Shown here: piece after piece, positions 50,886 through 61,288 of the stretch | How the letters are laid out: each line of letters begins with the position of its first letter | Position numbering within the stretch: position 1 is the first letter of the stretch | NCBI RefSeq assembly: GCF_004022485.1 | Contig: NZ_CP034951.1 | Coordinates: 2,728,001-2,792,000, forward strand | Reading direction: 5' to 3' | DNA from: Aequorivita sp. H23M31 | GTDB lineage: Bacteria; Bacteroidota; Bacteroidia; Flavobacteriales; Flavobacteriaceae | DNA length: 64,000 nt | Notes under the pieces: generated by a model | What the model was told of the DNA's origin: nothing | Seen by the model: the letters and a program-made list of their open reading frames with translations, nothing else | Database searches by the model: none | Program-made: the position numbers and the translations under genes

Positions 50886-51995
50886 ATGCCTAAAGCAACG
50901 GATACCATACTCGAGATTGATCTAAACGCTCTTGACAATAATTTCAAATATCTTACTTCCAAAATTGCTCCAGATACAATGGTTCTTGCCGTGGTCAAGG
51001 CTTATGCTTATGGCAACGATTCTATTGCAATTGCAAAAGAGTTGGAAACCCTTAACGTAGATTATTTTGCTGTAGCTTATACCGGAGAAGGAGTTGTTCT
51101 ACGAGATGGAGCTATCAAAACTCCTATTTTAGTTTTACATCCAGTTCCTACTAATTTTGAAGAAATAATCGATCGTTGTTTGGAACCGAGTATTTATTCG
51201 CAAAAAATATTGAGGGAATTTATCGCCGTGGCCGAGGCAAAAGGTCAAAATGATTATCCAATACATTTAAAATTTAATACCGGTCTCAATCGTCTTGGAT
51301 TTGAGAGCCATCAAATATCCTTTATATCAGAAGAGCTTTCAAAAACGTCATGTGTAAAAGTGAAATCTGTCTTTTCACATTTGGCAGCGAGTGAAGATTT
51401 GAATGAAAAGGAGTTTACAGAACAGCAGATATCTAATTTCACGAAAATGTCGTCGGATCTAATAAATGCTCTTGGTTACCGTCCTTTGCTCCATTGTACT
51501 AATACCTCTGGAATTTTAAATTATCCCGAGGCCCATTTTGATATGGTCCGTACGGGAATTGGGCTCTATGGTTACGGCAATGATAAAAAATATAACAAAT
51601 ATCTGAAACCCATAGGTACTTTAAAAACAGTTATTTCCCAGATACATAGTATAGTTAAAGGAGAAAGTGTTGGATATAATCGCGGCTTCTTTGCCGAAAG
51701 ACCTACCCGTTCCGCAACGCTTCCCATTGGGCATGCGGATGGAATTCCCCGCTCGTATGGAAAGGGGAAAGGTTGGGTAACCATACATGGAAAGAAAGCC
51801 CCAATTATTGGAAATGTTTGTATGGATATGATAATGGTGGATGTCACGGACATTGAATGTGAAGAAGGTGACGAAGTTATTGTTTTTGGTCCGTCCGTTA
51901 CTGCCGAAGAACTATCCGCAGCTATAAATTCGATTTCTTACGAATTAATAACAGCCGTTTCCCAACGCGTACAAAGGGTTATTTGTAGAAAGTAA
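50886..51995 (+). CDS. alr: Alanine racemase
   Basis: A 369-residue PLP enzyme that makes D-alanine for peptidoglycan. The PLP lysine is K38 in LAVVKAYAYGND. The second catalytic residue is the tyrosine in ESVGYNRGFFAERP, and IGNVCMDMIMVDVT is the conserved C-terminal barrel motif. Confidence 0.97.
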   Translation: MPKATDTILEIDLNALDNNFKYLTSKIAPDTMVLAVVKAYAYGNDSIAIAKELETLNVDYFAVAYTGEGVVLRDGAIKTPILVLHPVPTNFEEIIDRCLEPSIYSQKILREFIAVAEAKGQNDYPIHLKFNTGLNRLGFESHQISFISEELSKTSCVKVKSVFSHLAASEDLNEKEFTEQQISNFTKMSSDLINALGYRPLLHCTNTSGILNYPEAHFDMVRTGIGLYGYGNDKKYNKYLKPIGTLKTVISQIHSIVKGESVGYNRGFFAERPTRSATLPIGHADGIPRSYGKGKGWVTIHGKKAPIIGNVCMDMIMVDVTDIECEEGDEVIVFGPSVTAEELSAAINSISYELITAVSQRVQRVICRK

Positions 51996-52062
51996 AATTG
52001 ATCGAGCTTATTAGTCCTTTTTTTATTTATTTTAGCAGAAACTAATCTCAAAACCAATCAAT

Positions 52063-52473
52063 ATGTTAAAAGAATTTAGAGACTTTATAATGACCGGTAA
52101 CGTTGTGGACCTTGCCGTGGCGGTTATTTTGGCCGGTGCTGTGGGACTTGTTGTAACAGGTTTTACAAACGACGTAATTATGCCTGTAGTAGGACATTTT
52201 GCGGGAGGCATTGACTTTGCGGATTTTAAATTTGTTCTCGATCCTGCTGTAATTGATGCGGATGGGAATGTGGTAGAACCCGAGAATGCCGTGTTATATG
52301 GAAAATGGATCAATACTCTAATAAACCTTCTAATCGTGGGCTTTGTTCTTTTTATGATCGTGAAAGCTTATGCAAAAGTAAGAAAGAAAAAAGAAGAGGC
52401 ACCCGCTCCAGATCCAGGACCTACTGAAAAAGATATCTTGTTGGAAATTCGGGATGAGCTGAGAAAAAAATAA
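52063..52473 (+). CDS. mscL: Large-conductance mechanosensitive channel
   Basis: A 136-residue inner membrane channel that opens on osmotic downshock. TM1 is NVVDLAVAVILAGAVGLVV and TM2 is INTLINLLIVGFVLFMIVKA, with the periplasmic loop between them. The charged C-terminal helix RDELRKK is typical. The order alr-mscL is common in flavobacteria. Confidence 0.97.
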   Translation: MLKEFRDFIMTGNVVDLAVAVILAGAVGLVVTGFTNDVIMPVVGHFAGGIDFADFKFVLDPAVIDADGNVVEPENAVLYGKWINTLINLLIVGFVLFMIVKAYAKVRKKKEEAPAPDPGPTEKDILLEIRDELRKK

Positions 52474-52518
52474 TATATCCTTATCCCTAGTGTTAATATT
52501 TTTAAGGCTAAGAAAATT

Positions 52519-53109
52519 ATGAATAAATTTTTGAGGATTTTCGGAGTATTGATTTTGTTATTTTCATTTTCACAAGCTAAGGCTGGGGAAAAAATTGTAG
52601 TCATTGACATAGGTCATGGAGGAAAGGATTCTGGATTTGAATATAATGGACTTCTCGAAAAAGACCTTACATTAGAAATTGCCCAGAAAATACAATCCTT
52701 GAGTGTTGATAGTGAAATCAAAATTCTCTTTTCAAGGGATTCTGATGATTTTATTTCGCTAGAGGATAGGGTAAAATACATACATTCTTTAAATCCGGAT
52801 TTGGTAATTTCGCTTCATATCAACTCCGATTCTGACGAAAGAACCAATGGGTTTGATATTTTTATAAGCCCACAAAACTCGAAAATTGAGGATTCAAAGA
52901 TGTTAGCGCTACAACTACAGTCCTCTCTTTCGCAGGAGTTTACCGTGAATGGGGTTAAAGAGGTCAATTTTTACTTATTAAAGAACATAAATAATCCTGT
53001 TGTAACCATTGAAATGGGATATTTAAGCAATCTAGGAAATAGAGATTTATTAACTTCCGAAAGGGGCCAACATGCAATTGCAGAGGCAATTTTTAACGCA
53101 ATAAAGTAA
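52519..53109 (+). CDS. N-acetylmuramoyl-L-alanine amidase
   Basis: A 196-residue exported amidase_3 enzyme that removes stem peptides from peptidoglycan. The signal peptide covers about residues 1-22. Zinc ligands are H33 in VIDIGHGGKDSG, E47 in LEKDLTLEIA and the histidine in LVISLHINSD; the catalytic Glu is in VVTIEMGYLSN. It has no extra cell-wall binding domain. It could be a target of the EnvC-like activator at 35682, though that link is inferred. Confidence 0.92.
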   Translation: MNKFLRIFGVLILLFSFSQAKAGEKIVVIDIGHGGKDSGFEYNGLLEKDLTLEIAQKIQSLSVDSEIKILFSRDSDDFISLEDRVKYIHSLNPDLVISLHINSDSDERTNGFDIFISPQNSKIEDSKMLALQLQSSLSQEFTVNGVKEVNFYLLKNINNPVVTIEMGYLSNLGNRDLLTSERGQHAIAEAIFNAIK

Positions 53110-53152
53110 TTCCTCAATTTGAGGACGAATCCGCTACACCACAAGTTTAACT

Positions 53153-53197
53153 AACCCCTCCCAAACTGTTGCTCACAGAATGGGAGGGTTCTTTTTT
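53153..53197 (+). terminator. Terminator of the amidase gene
   Basis: ACCCCTCCCA (to 53163) pairs with TGGGAGGGT (53181-53189) with one bulged C, followed by TCTTTTTT. Confidence 0.85.
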
Positions 53198-53334
53198 GTG
53201 TTAATTGGAGAATATGAACTTTCCAAGATGTAATTTTACCGAATGATGCGATTTGCGTAACAATATTCTTCGGAATTTGTTCGTGAACAGAAAGCCACGT
53301 TTTTTTAGAATAATGATTGAGTAAATTATCAAAT

Positions 53335-54324
53335 ATGAAATTAGCGCTTGTAGGTGCCACGGGAATGGTTGGCGAAGTGATGTTAAAAGTTTTGGAGGAA
53401 AGAAATTTCCCTATGGATGAATTATTATTGGTAGCCTCTGAAAGGTCTGTAGGAAAACAAATATTTTTTAAAGGGAAACCGATTTCAGTAATAAGTTTGG
53501 AAGATGCCGTAGCTGCAAAACCCCAAATAGCCCTTTTTGCTGCTGGAGGTGCTACCTCCCTTGAATGGGCACCGAAATTCGCCGCTGAAGGAACTACCGT
53601 AATCGACAATTCCTCCGCATGGAGGATGGAGGCGAGCAAGAAACTTATTGTGCCCGAAATTAATGCGCATATATTGACAAAAGAGGATAGAATAATTGCC
53701 AATCCTAATTGCTCAACTATTCAATTGGTAATGGCATTGGCGCCACTTCACAAAAAATATAAAATGAAACGCGTTATTGTTTCTACATATCAATCTGTTT
53801 CAGGAACAGGTCTCAAGGCTGTCCAGCAAATGGAGAATGAAATGGCAGGAATAAAAGGGGAAATGGCCTATCCCTATCCAATCCATCTTAACGTTTTGCC
53901 GCATTGCGATGTTTTTGAGGATAACGGTTATACTAAAGAGGAAATGAAATTGGCTCGCGAACCCCAAAAGATTTTGGATGACCGTACTTTTTCAGTAAGT
54001 GCAACAGCCGTACGGGTTCCCACCGCGGGCGGACATAGTGAGGCGGTAAATGTAGAATTTGTTGAAGACTTTGATTTGGCTGAGGTGCGGAGAATCCTTC
54101 ACCATACTCCGGGAATCAAACTGCAGGATAATCCAGATACAAACACCTATCCTATGCCATACTATGCCCATGAAAAAGATGAGGTTTTTGTTGGTCGTAT
54201 CCGTCGGGATGAGACCCAACCAAATACTCTTAATATGTGGATTGTTGCGGACAACCTTCGTAAGGGTGCTGCAACTAATGCCGTTCAGATCGCAGAGTAT
54301 TTAGTCGAAAATGATTTAGTTTAA
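53335..54324 (+). CDS. asd: Aspartate-semialdehyde dehydrogenase
   Basis: A 329-residue enzyme converting aspartyl phosphate to the semialdehyde, for lysine, diaminopimelate, threonine and methionine. The NADP loop is GATGMVGEVMLKV, the catalytic cysteine lies in ANPNCSTIQ, and the active-site histidine is in TAGGHSEAVNVEF. The ATG at 53335 is preferred to a TTG at 53317, since MKLALVGATG is the family start. Confidence 0.96.
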   Translation: MKLALVGATGMVGEVMLKVLEERNFPMDELLLVASERSVGKQIFFKGKPISVISLEDAVAAKPQIALFAAGGATSLEWAPKFAAEGTTVIDNSSAWRMEASKKLIVPEINAHILTKEDRIIANPNCSTIQLVMALAPLHKKYKMKRVIVSTYQSVSGTGLKAVQQMENEMAGIKGEMAYPYPIHLNVLPHCDVFEDNGYTKEEMKLAREPQKILDDRTFSVSATAVRVPTAGGHSEAVNVEFVEDFDLAEVRRILHHTPGIKLQDNPDTNTYPMPYYAHEKDEVFVGRIRRDETQPNTLNMWIVADNLRKGAATNAVQIAEYLVENDLV

Positions 54325-54501
54325 GGTTTGGCTTGTTTATATCCAATTTTATAAAATTAAATTGGAAAATTATAAGAAGCTATTTCTTCTATAAATAATA
54401 CTTTTTTCACTTCTATTTTTATAAAAAAATAATAGGGTGTTTTATAGAATGGTGTTAAATTTTGCTTATATTTAAGAAATTAACCTAAAACACCACTGCC
54501 T

Positions 54502-54882
54502 ATGAACTCTACTTTTACAAAAATTCTAAGAATTATTTTAGGTTTGGGCTTACTCTTTTTGGGGATCAGCCACCTAATTGGTTACAGGTTTTTACCCATG
54601 TATATTTACGCAGGAGATACTGCGGTTATTTATGAAAAGCTCAGCGAATTAGGTTATATTTTAAAGATTGTGGGAATTCTTGAAATATTTATCGGGCTGA
54701 TGTTGATCCTTGGTAAATGGGTTCCATTCGCTTTGCTTTTGTTAGCTCCTATTTCAGTAAATATTCTGCTCTATCATCTGTTTCTTGATGCTCCCGGACT
54801 CATCATCGCTTTAATATTAATCGCATTGACCTTTGTTTTAATTTACAAGCATTGGAAAGTCTACAGGCCATTGTTTCATTAA
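54502..54882 (+). CDS. DoxX-like small membrane protein
   Basis: A 126-residue membrane protein with four predicted helices (about 8-28, 48-68, 73-93 and 97-115). The pattern GLLFLGISHL, then GILEIFIGLMLILGKW, then LLYHLFLDAPGLIIAL fits DoxX/DoxD-like proteins of Bacteroidota. The function is not known; DoxX-like proteins are linked to quinone or redox processes. Confidence 0.7.
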   Translation: MNSTFTKILRIILGLGLLFLGISHLIGYRFLPMYIYAGDTAVIYEKLSELGYILKIVGILEIFIGLMLILGKWVPFALLLLAPISVNILLYHLFLDAPGLIIALILIALTFVLIYKHWKVYRPLFH

Positions 54883-54905
54883 CGCCCATTATTTTAGTGC
54901 TATTT

Positions 54906-54934
54906 AAAGGTCTCAGGAATGGGGCCTTTTCAAT
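54906..54934 (+). terminator. Terminator of the DoxX-like gene
   Basis: AAAGGTCTC pairs with GGGGCCTTT (two G-U pairs, six-base loop) just after the stop, followed by TTC and AT-rich sequence. Confidence 0.6.
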
Positions 54935-54997
54935 ATAGTGTTGTTTTCTTACAATATAAAAAATGTTACATTTACAGCTATATCTAAGTTTTAATTT

Positions 54998-57169
54998 ATG
55001 AAAATTACATTTATCCCCACAATTCTTATGCTTACACTAATCGGTTGTAAAGATCAAAATAAATCGGACCAGCCTGCTGGCCAGAGAGAACCGATTACCG
55101 TAACCTACCCGAAAACCAAACAAGTTGACACCGTCGATACTTATTTCGGAGTTGAGATTAAAGATTCCTACCGTTGGTTGGAAGATGACCGAAGTGCCGA
55201 GACAGAAGAGTGGGTAAAGGAAGAAAATAAAGTTACCTACGATTATTTAAGTAAAATTCCTTTTCGCGGGGAATTGAAAAAACGGTTGTCCGATCTTTGG
55301 AATTATGAAAAGATGGGACCGCCTTTTCATGAAGGAAACTACACTTATTTTTATAAAAATGATGGTCTTCAAAATCAGTTTGTGCTATATCGTTATAAAT
55401 CTGAAGACGATCCAGAGTCTGCAACCGTATTTTTAGACCCAAATACCTTTAAAAAGGACGGAACTATTTCATTGGGGGAAACCAGCTTTTCGAATGACGG
55501 AAGTCTTATGGCCTACAGTATTTCAGAAGGCGGAAGTGATTGGCGAAAAGTATTGGTATTAAGTACCGAGAAGAATGAATTGATAGGTGATACATTAAAG
55601 GATATTAAATTCAGTGGTCTATCTTGGAAAGGGGACGAAGGTTTTTATTATTCCAGTTATGATAAGCCAAAGGGAAGCGAGCTTACGGCCAAAACGGATC
55701 AGCACAAAGTGTATTACCATAAATTGGGAACTCCCCAAAGTCAGGATAAAGTAATATTCGGATCCACTCCAGAAGAAAAACATCGATATATTGGTGCTGG
55801 AGTAACAGAAGATGATAAGTATCTGGTTATTAGCGCAAGTACTTCCACTTCAGGAAACAAATTATTTATTAAAGATTTGACTAAACCTGGTTCGAAATTT
55901 ATTACCATTTTAGATGACACCGATTCAGATTCTTATGTAATGGACAATCGGGGCTCGAAGCTTTTTATTGTTACGAATAAAAATGCCCCAAACAAGAAAG
56001 TAGTCACAGTGGATGCTGCCAATCCAACACCCGAGAATTGGAAAGATTTGATTCCGGAAACAGAGCACGTACTTTCCCCGAGTACAGGTGGAGGAAGTAT
56101 TTTTGCCAATTATATGGTTGATGCCGTTTCAAAAGTTAAGCAATATGATTATGATGGTAAATTAATTCGGGATATTGAACTTCCTGGAGTAGGTTCGGCC
56201 GGCGGTTTTGGAACAAAAAAGGAAGAGAAGGAACTTTATTATTCTTTTACCAACTATGTTACACCTCCAAGCATTTACAAATTTGATATTGCCAGTGGAT
56301 CTTCGGAACTATTTATCAAACCTGAAATAGACTTTAATCCTGAAGACTTTGAAAGCAAACAAGTATTTTATACTTCAAAGGACGGTACTAAAGTTCCTAT
56401 GATAATTACCCATAAAAAAGGATTGGCTCTAGATGGCAAAAATCCAACTATTCTATATGGTTATGGCGGTTTCAACATTAGTTTGACGCCGAGTTTCAGT
56501 ATAGCCAATGCAGTTTGGATGGAGCAGGGTGGAGTTTATGCCGTTCCCAATTTAAGAGGGGGTGGTGAATATGGAAAGAAATGGCACAATGCCGGAATAA
56601 AAATGGAAAAACAGAATGTGTTTGACGACTTTATTGCCGCGGCGGAATATTTAATTGAAAATAAATATACCTCCAGTGATTACTTGGCAATCCGCGGAGG
56701 ATCGAACGGAGGATTGTTAGTGGGGGCAACAATGACACAACGTCCCGAACTTATGAAAGTGGCACTACCGGCTGTTGGGGTTTTGGATATGTTACGCTAT
56801 CATACCTTTACTGCGGGTGCGGGATGGGCATACGATTATGGAACTTCAGAAGACAACAAGGAAATGTTTGAATATTTACGAGGTTATTCACCGCTTCACA
56901 ATATAAAAGAAGGTGTGGAGTATCCCGCCACACTTATTACGACGGCCGATCATGATGATAGAGTAGTGCCGGCACATAGTTTTAAATTTGCCGCCGAACT
57001 ACAAGCAAAACAAACAGGGAATAATCCAGTGCTGATCCGGATTGAAACCGATGCCGGTCATGGAGCAGGGACCCCCATTAGCAAGACGATAGAACAGTAT
57101 GCAGATATATTCGGGTTCACGCTGTTTAATATGGGATATGATCAATTGCCCGAAACAAAAAAGAACTGA
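54998..57169 (+). CDS. Prolyl oligopeptidase, lipoprotein
   Basis: A 723-residue S9A serine peptidase cutting short peptides after proline. A lipoprotein signal ends LIGCKD, so the enzyme is probably held in the periplasm or outer membrane. The N-terminal part (residues about 60-450) is a seven-bladed propeller. The catalytic triad is S569 in [11 protein letters not shown], the Asp in [11 protein letters not shown] (653/654) and H688 in DAGHGAGTP. Confidence 0.95.
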   Translation: MKITFIPTILMLTLIGCKDQNKSDQPAGQREPITVTYPKTKQVDTVDTYFGVEIKDSYRWLEDDRSAETEEWVKEENKVTYDYLSKIPFRGELKKRLSDLWNYEKMGPPFHEGNYTYFYKNDGLQNQFVLYRYKSEDDPESATVFLDPNTFKKDGTISLGETSFSNDGSLMAYSISEGGSDWRKVLVLSTEKNELIGDTLKDIKFSGLSWKGDEGFYYSSYDKPKGSELTAKTDQHKVYYHKLGTPQSQDKVIFGSTPEEKHRYIGAGVTEDDKYLVISASTSTSGNKLFIKDLTKPGSKFITILDDTDSDSYVMDNRGSKLFIVTNKNAPNKKVVTVDAANPTPENWKDLIPETEHVLSPSTGGGSIFANYMVDAVSKVKQYDYDGKLIRDIELPGVGSAGGFGTKKEEKELYYSFTNYVTPPSIYKFDIASGSSELFIKPEIDFNPEDFESKQVFYTSKDGTKVPMIITHKKGLALDGKNPTILYGYGGFNISLTPSFSIANAVWMEQGGVYAVPNLRGGGEYGKKWHNAGIKMEKQNVFDDFIAAAEYLIENKYTSSDYLAIRGGSNGGLLVGATMTQRPELMKVALPAVGVLDMLRYHTFTAGAGWAYDYGTSEDNKEMFEYLRGYSPLHNIKEGVEYPATLITTADHDDRVVPAHSFKFAAELQAKQTGNNPVLIRIETDAGHGAGTPISKTIEQYADIFGFTLFNMGYDQLPETKKN

Positions 57170-57309
57170 AATGAATAGAAAAGTCGGAGAAGAATTTTAC
57201 AATTTTAATTGTAATGCTTCTTCGATTGTTCTTAATTATTCCGCTTCCATCTAAAAATATGGATATAAGTTTAAAAAGCTATTTTTTTAAAGCTAAATAA
57301 GATAGAAAA

Positions 57310-57795
57310 ATGGAAGCCGAGTGGGATGAAATTATAAGCTCTTTTATTCAGATGACCTATAGCAGTGAGGTTCGGATGATTATGGTAGGGAGCGGAGCCT
57401 TGAATTATTATAAATATAAGGTTCCTTCATTCGGAATGGATTTCTGGGTTGATGCAACCTCCAAAAACCTAAATAAGATAATTGCGATCCTAAAGGAAAT
57501 GGGCCCTGATAAAGTCAATTTTCCTTTTCCGTTGCAGGATAGAAAGCAAAATATTTCCATCCAGTTTTTCCCTTCTCGTCAGCATTTACTTTTTATTCCC
57601 GATTTTGTTGTTGATAAATCTTTTTCTTGGGCCTATGACGATAGCCAGGAAATTTCCCTTCGTGATAACGCCAGTGTAAAATGGCGGGTGTTGGCTCTAG
57701 AAGATTTGATTGATTTTAAATCAAGATCTCAGAATCCTCATGACTATTTAGATCTTCAGGAATTAAAAGAAATTAAAGGAGCAGAAAACGATTAA
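57310..57795 (+). CDS. Putative nucleotidyltransferase-fold protein
   Basis: A 161-residue protein without a firm family. The start resembles the minimal nucleotidyltransferase fold: MIMVGSGALNYYKYK followed by SFGMDFWVDATSKNLNKI, with a possible metal pair in MDFWVD. The end WRVLALEDLIDFKSRSQNPHD resembles the helix with a lysine found in AbiEii-like or DUF6036 nucleotidyltransferases. It stands alone between prolyl oligopeptidase and gpsA, without a visible partner gene, so I do not call it a toxin. Confidence 0.6.
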   Translation: MEAEWDEIISSFIQMTYSSEVRMIMVGSGALNYYKYKVPSFGMDFWVDATSKNLNKIIAILKEMGPDKVNFPFPLQDRKQNISIQFFPSRQHLLFIPDFVVDKSFSWAYDDSQEISLRDNASVKWRVLALEDLIDFKSRSQNPHDYLDLQELKEIKGAEND

Positions 57796-57796
57796 A

Positions 57797-58801
57797 TCAA
57801 TCCAGCTTTTCCGTTAGCTTTTTGAATGTTTTTTTGGGATCTTTATTCTCATATAGAATTTGGTACACGGCATCTATAATAGGAGTTTTGGCCTTTTTCT
57901 TTCCTTTTTGTTGGTTTAGGTGATAGGCGCTTTTCGTGGCGTAGTAACCTTCGGCAATCTGGCTAAGCTCTAGTTGGGCGCTTTTTACGGTATAACCTTT
58001 TCCAATCATAGTTCCAAACATTCTATTTCTACTGAAAATAGAGTATCCAGTAACCAAAAGATCTCCTAAATAGGCAGAGTCATTTATGTCCCGTTTCATT
58101 TTATGAACGCGCTTCACGTATTTCTTCATCTCACGAATTGCGTTGCTCATCAAAACGCTTTGAAAGTTGTCTCCGTAGCCCAACCCATGCGCAATACCTG
58201 CCGCCACAGCATAAATATTTTTCAACATAGCAGCGTATTCCGTGCCAAGAACGTCGTCACTGGTGGTGCACCTTATATAATCGCTTCTTAGGGCATTGGC
58301 AACGATTTCGGCCTTGGTGCTATCTGCGCTGGCAATGGTAAGGTACGAAAGCCTTTCCAGAGCCACCTCCTCGGCGTGGCAAGGACCTGAGATAATTCCA
58401 ATATTATTAAAAGGAACTTTGTAAAAGGTATTAAAATGATCTCCTACAATCAGGCTTGTTTCCGGGACGATCCCTTTAATCGCAGAAAAAATCACTTTAT
58501 TTTCTAATGATACCGTGAGTTTTTCGAGCTCAAGATGAAGAAATGCAGACGGAATAACAAAAATAAGGTAGTCTGCCCATGATGCCATTTCATCTATATC
58601 ATTACTGAGGTATAATTGATTGAGATCAAATTCTACGGAACTTATATAATTTGGATTGTTCCCATGTTTCTTAAGGTGATCAATTGTCGAGGTGCTACGC
58701 ATATACCAACCCACTTCATTTTGGTTTTCACATAACATTTTTACAATGGCTGTGGCCCAACTTCCCCCACCAAAAACGGCAAATTTGGTTTTATTTGTCA
58801 T
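57797..58801 (-). CDS. gpsA: Glycerol-3-phosphate dehydrogenase [NAD(P)+]
   Basis: A 334-residue enzyme reducing dihydroxyacetone phosphate to glycerol-3-phosphate for phospholipids. The nucleotide-binding motif reads FGGGSWATAIVKML. Further family segments are VIFSAIKGI, GPCHAEEVAL and the catalytic lysine in AAMLKNIYAVAAGIAHGLG. It is convergent with the preceding gene, with only one base between stops. Confidence 0.95.
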   Translation of the reverse strand: MTNKTKFAVFGGGSWATAIVKMLCENQNEVGWYMRSTSTIDHLKKHGNNPNYISSVEFDLNQLYLSNDIDEMASWADYLIFVIPSAFLHLELEKLTVSLENKVIFSAIKGIVPETSLIVGDHFNTFYKVPFNNIGIISGPCHAEEVALERLSYLTIASADSTKAEIVANALRSDYIRCTTSDDVLGTEYAAMLKNIYAVAAGIAHGLGYGDNFQSVLMSNAIREMKKYVKRVHKMKRDINDSAYLGDLLVTGYSIFSRNRMFGTMIGKGYTVKSAQLELSQIAEGYYATKSAYHLNQQKGKKKAKTPIIDAVYQILYENKDPKKTFKKLTEKLD

Positions 58802-59002
58802 TGTAGTTTTAGATTTTTAAAATTGATCCTTGAATACTATTTTCAACCTTTAAACTTTGCATTTTTTCAAAAGTACACATTTCAACACAAAAATATTTCT
58901 TGAAAATCAATAGTATATAAGTAATTTCTCTCCCGGAATGTATGTGCTTAAGATTAAAACTGATAACGGAATTTTTCCTTCTAAGATAGTAAAGGATTAA
59001 TA
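58802..59002. other. Intergenic region between nadD and gpsA
   Basis: About 200 AT-rich bases. No gene, clear promoter or repeat is visible. Confidence 0.4.
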
Positions 59003-59617
59003 TTATTTATAAAAATTCATTTCATCTAAATATTTCCAAACCTCTGCCGGTAGCATAGGACGGATATTCTTTCCAGACTTTATTCCTTTCCGAATAAAGG
59101 TGGAGGAGAGTTCGATAATTGGGGCATCAACCATTTTAATCTTTTCGTGGTAAATTTTCTTCCCTCCATCTGGAGAAGTATAAAATTGGGAATCAACATT
59201 CCCATTTGAGATTCTGGGATATACGTAAATCGGGTAGCGATCCAAGATAATATTATAGTTTTTCCATTTTGGAAAACTCTTTAAATTATCTTCTCCCATT
59301 ATCAAACAATAAGTGTGATTAGGATATTTTTCCTCTAAATGCACCAAGGTATTTATGGTATAATTGGGCTGCGGAAGATCGAATTCAACATTACTCACCC
59401 TTAGCTTTGGGAAATCCTCCACAGCAATTCTAACCATTGCTAATCTATGGTGGTCTTCTAATAAGGTTTTTTTCTTTTTAAGGGGATTGTGTGGAGTTAC
59501 CACGAACCAAACCTCATCCAAATCACTAAATTCCACCATATAATTGCCAATAATCAAATGCCCAATATGGATTGGATTGAAAGTTCCGAAGAAAAGTCCT
59601 GTTTTTTTTGGTTTCAA
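59003..59617 (-). CDS. nadD: Nicotinate-nucleotide adenylyltransferase
   Basis: A 204-residue enzyme forming deamido-NAD. The nucleotidyl transferase motif is FGTFNPIHIGHLIIGNY and the second is ELSSTFIRKGIKSGK. The yicC-gmk-nadD order is well known in Bacteroidota. Confidence 0.96.
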   Translation of the reverse strand: MKPKKTGLFFGTFNPIHIGHLIIGNYMVEFSDLDEVWFVVTPHNPLKKKKTLLEDHHRLAMVRIAVEDFPKLRVSNVEFDLPQPNYTINTLVHLEEKYPNHTYCLIMGEDNLKSFPKWKNYNIILDRYPIYVYPRISNGNVDSQFYTSPDGGKKIYHEKIKMVDAPIIELSSTFIRKGIKSGKNIRPMLPAEVWKYLDEMNFYK

Positions 59618-59691
59618 ACTGTTATTTCTGATTTTTGGAAGTAAGGTTTTTATTCTTTTTTCTCTTCTCTCTTTCTCTTCTTTTTTTCAAC

Positions 59692-60282
59692 TTATTCGCA
59701 GCCCTTTGTTATAAAATCAGCAACCAATGTATGTGCTTCATCCAAAGCTGTCGGTAGGTCATGGTTTTTTATAATGTAATCAAATTGGGGCGCCGTTGCC
59801 AGCTCAACGGAAGCTTTTGCGATCCGCATGTTTATACGATCGTCACTTTCGGTTTTGCGTTTTTTAAGTCGGATTTTTAATTCGTCAATGCTTGGCGGTT
59901 TTACGAAAACAGCAAGGGTTTTTTCAGGAAATTTCTTTTTTATGCGAAGGCCGCCAACTACGTCAATATCAAAAATGACATTTTTCCCATTGCTCCAAAT
60001 GCGTTCTACTTCGGTTTTTAATGTTCCGTAGAAGTTATCGCGGTAGACCTCTTCCCATTCCAGGAAATCGCCATTTTTTATATGTTGCTTGAATTCCTTT
60101 AATGAAATAAAATAATAGTTTTCTCCGTCCCTTTCATCCCCACGTGCGTCGCGGGAAGTACAAGAAACGGAAAACTCTAGGTTTAGGTCTTTTTGTTTTA
60201 ATAAATGTTGTACTATAGTAGTTTTTCCACTGCCCGAGGGTGCTGAGAATACTATTAATTTGCCTCCTTTAGTTGAGTTCAT
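59692..60282 (-). CDS. gmk: Guanylate kinase
   Basis: A 196-residue kinase making GDP from GMP. The P-loop is SAPSGSGKTTIV at the N-terminus; the GMP-binding segment SCTSRDARGDERDGENYYF follows. Forty-one bases separate it from yicC. Confidence 0.96.
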   Translation of the reverse strand: MNSTKGGKLIVFSAPSGSGKTTIVQHLLKQKDLNLEFSVSCTSRDARGDERDGENYYFISLKEFKQHIKNGDFLEWEEVYRDNFYGTLKTEVERIWSNGKNVIFDIDVVGGLRIKKKFPEKTLAVFVKPPSIDELKIRLKKRKTESDDRINMRIAKASVELATAPQFDYIIKNHDLPTALDEAHTLVADFITKGCE

Positions 60283-60323
60283 GTTGGTAATTTTCCTAGA
60301 GCTAATTTTGTGAAATTTCTTAT

Positions 60324-61181
60324 CTAAAGGACATTAAGGGCTTGTTCCTTTATCTTTTCCAGTTCGTCTTTCATTTGGACCACTACTTGTTGCATTGGGG
60401 CATAATTTGCCTTGCTTCCAATGGTATTGATCTCCCTGCCAATTTCCTGGGTTATAAATCCCAATTTTTTCCCGTTGGAATCATGCGATTTTAAGGATTT
60501 CTCGAAATAATCAAGGTGATTTTTCAAGCGGACCACTTCTTCTGTAATATCATACTTTTCTAGATAATAGATCAATTCCTGTTCAAATCGATTTTCATCT
60601 ACTTTCTCTTTCAAATCGGAAATAGCCTTTCTAAGACGTTCCTTAACTCCGGAAATTCGCTCAGGATCCATAACTATAACTTGCGCGAGTAATTTTGAAA
60701 TAGTTTGGGTGCGGGCCAGAAAATCCTTTTCCAAGACTTTGCCTTCGTCGGTTCTATATTTGTTGATAGCTTTTAAAGCTTTCTCAACACCTTTTATAAT
60801 AGCTTTATATTCCTTATCGTCCACTTCTTCGCGCTCGGTTTTTAAAGCATCTGGCATTCGAACTGCCATTTTCAACAGTTCAACGGGGTCGCCATTTACT
60901 ACGTTTGCCAATTGTTCTATATATTGTTTTACAATGGCCTCATTTAGCTGTGTGGAAGTTTCTGTACCAGAAGTCTCAATATTGAGCATGAAATCTATTT
61001 TTCCCCGTTCCAAGGATTTGGCGAGCAAATCGCGAATATCAAGTTCTTTATCCCTATAAGCGGAAGGCACTCTGGTATTAAGATCGAGCGATTTGCTGTT
61101 GAGTGATTTTATTTCAATGGTAATGGTTTTGGATGGTAGTTGAACAACTTCTTTACCGTAACCGGTCATGGATTGGATCAT
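60324..61181 (-). CDS. yicC: YicC-family endoribonuclease
   Basis: A 285-residue protein starting MIQSMTGYGKEVV, with the family segment IEIKSLNSKSLDLNTRVP and the C-terminal DUF1732 part SNGKKLGFITQEIGREINT. YicC in E. coli is an RNase that affects RyhB stability. It is the first gene of the yicC-gmk-nadD unit. Confidence 0.93.
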   Translation of the reverse strand: MIQSMTGYGKEVVQLPSKTITIEIKSLNSKSLDLNTRVPSAYRDKELDIRDLLAKSLERGKIDFMLNIETSGTETSTQLNEAIVKQYIEQLANVVNGDPVELLKMAVRMPDALKTEREEVDDKEYKAIIKGVEKALKAINKYRTDEGKVLEKDFLARTQTISKLLAQVIVMDPERISGVKERLRKAISDLKEKVDENRFEQELIYYLEKYDITEEVVRLKNHLDYFEKSLKSHDSNGKKLGFITQEIGREINTIGSKANYAPMQQVVVQMKDELEKIKEQALNVL

Positions 61182-61288
61182 ATTCCTGATTTATTGAAGC
61201 GCAAAGGTAAGGAAATAGTCTTTAGTGAGTAGAGGGTAGAATTTAGTAAAATGACACCATCCTCCAACCCTGCAGAGAGTGCATTGGG

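Noticed and set aside
53151..53702. Minus-strand frame of 183 codons opposite asd
   Set aside because: It is the antisense of the asd Rossmann domain and crosses a terminator.
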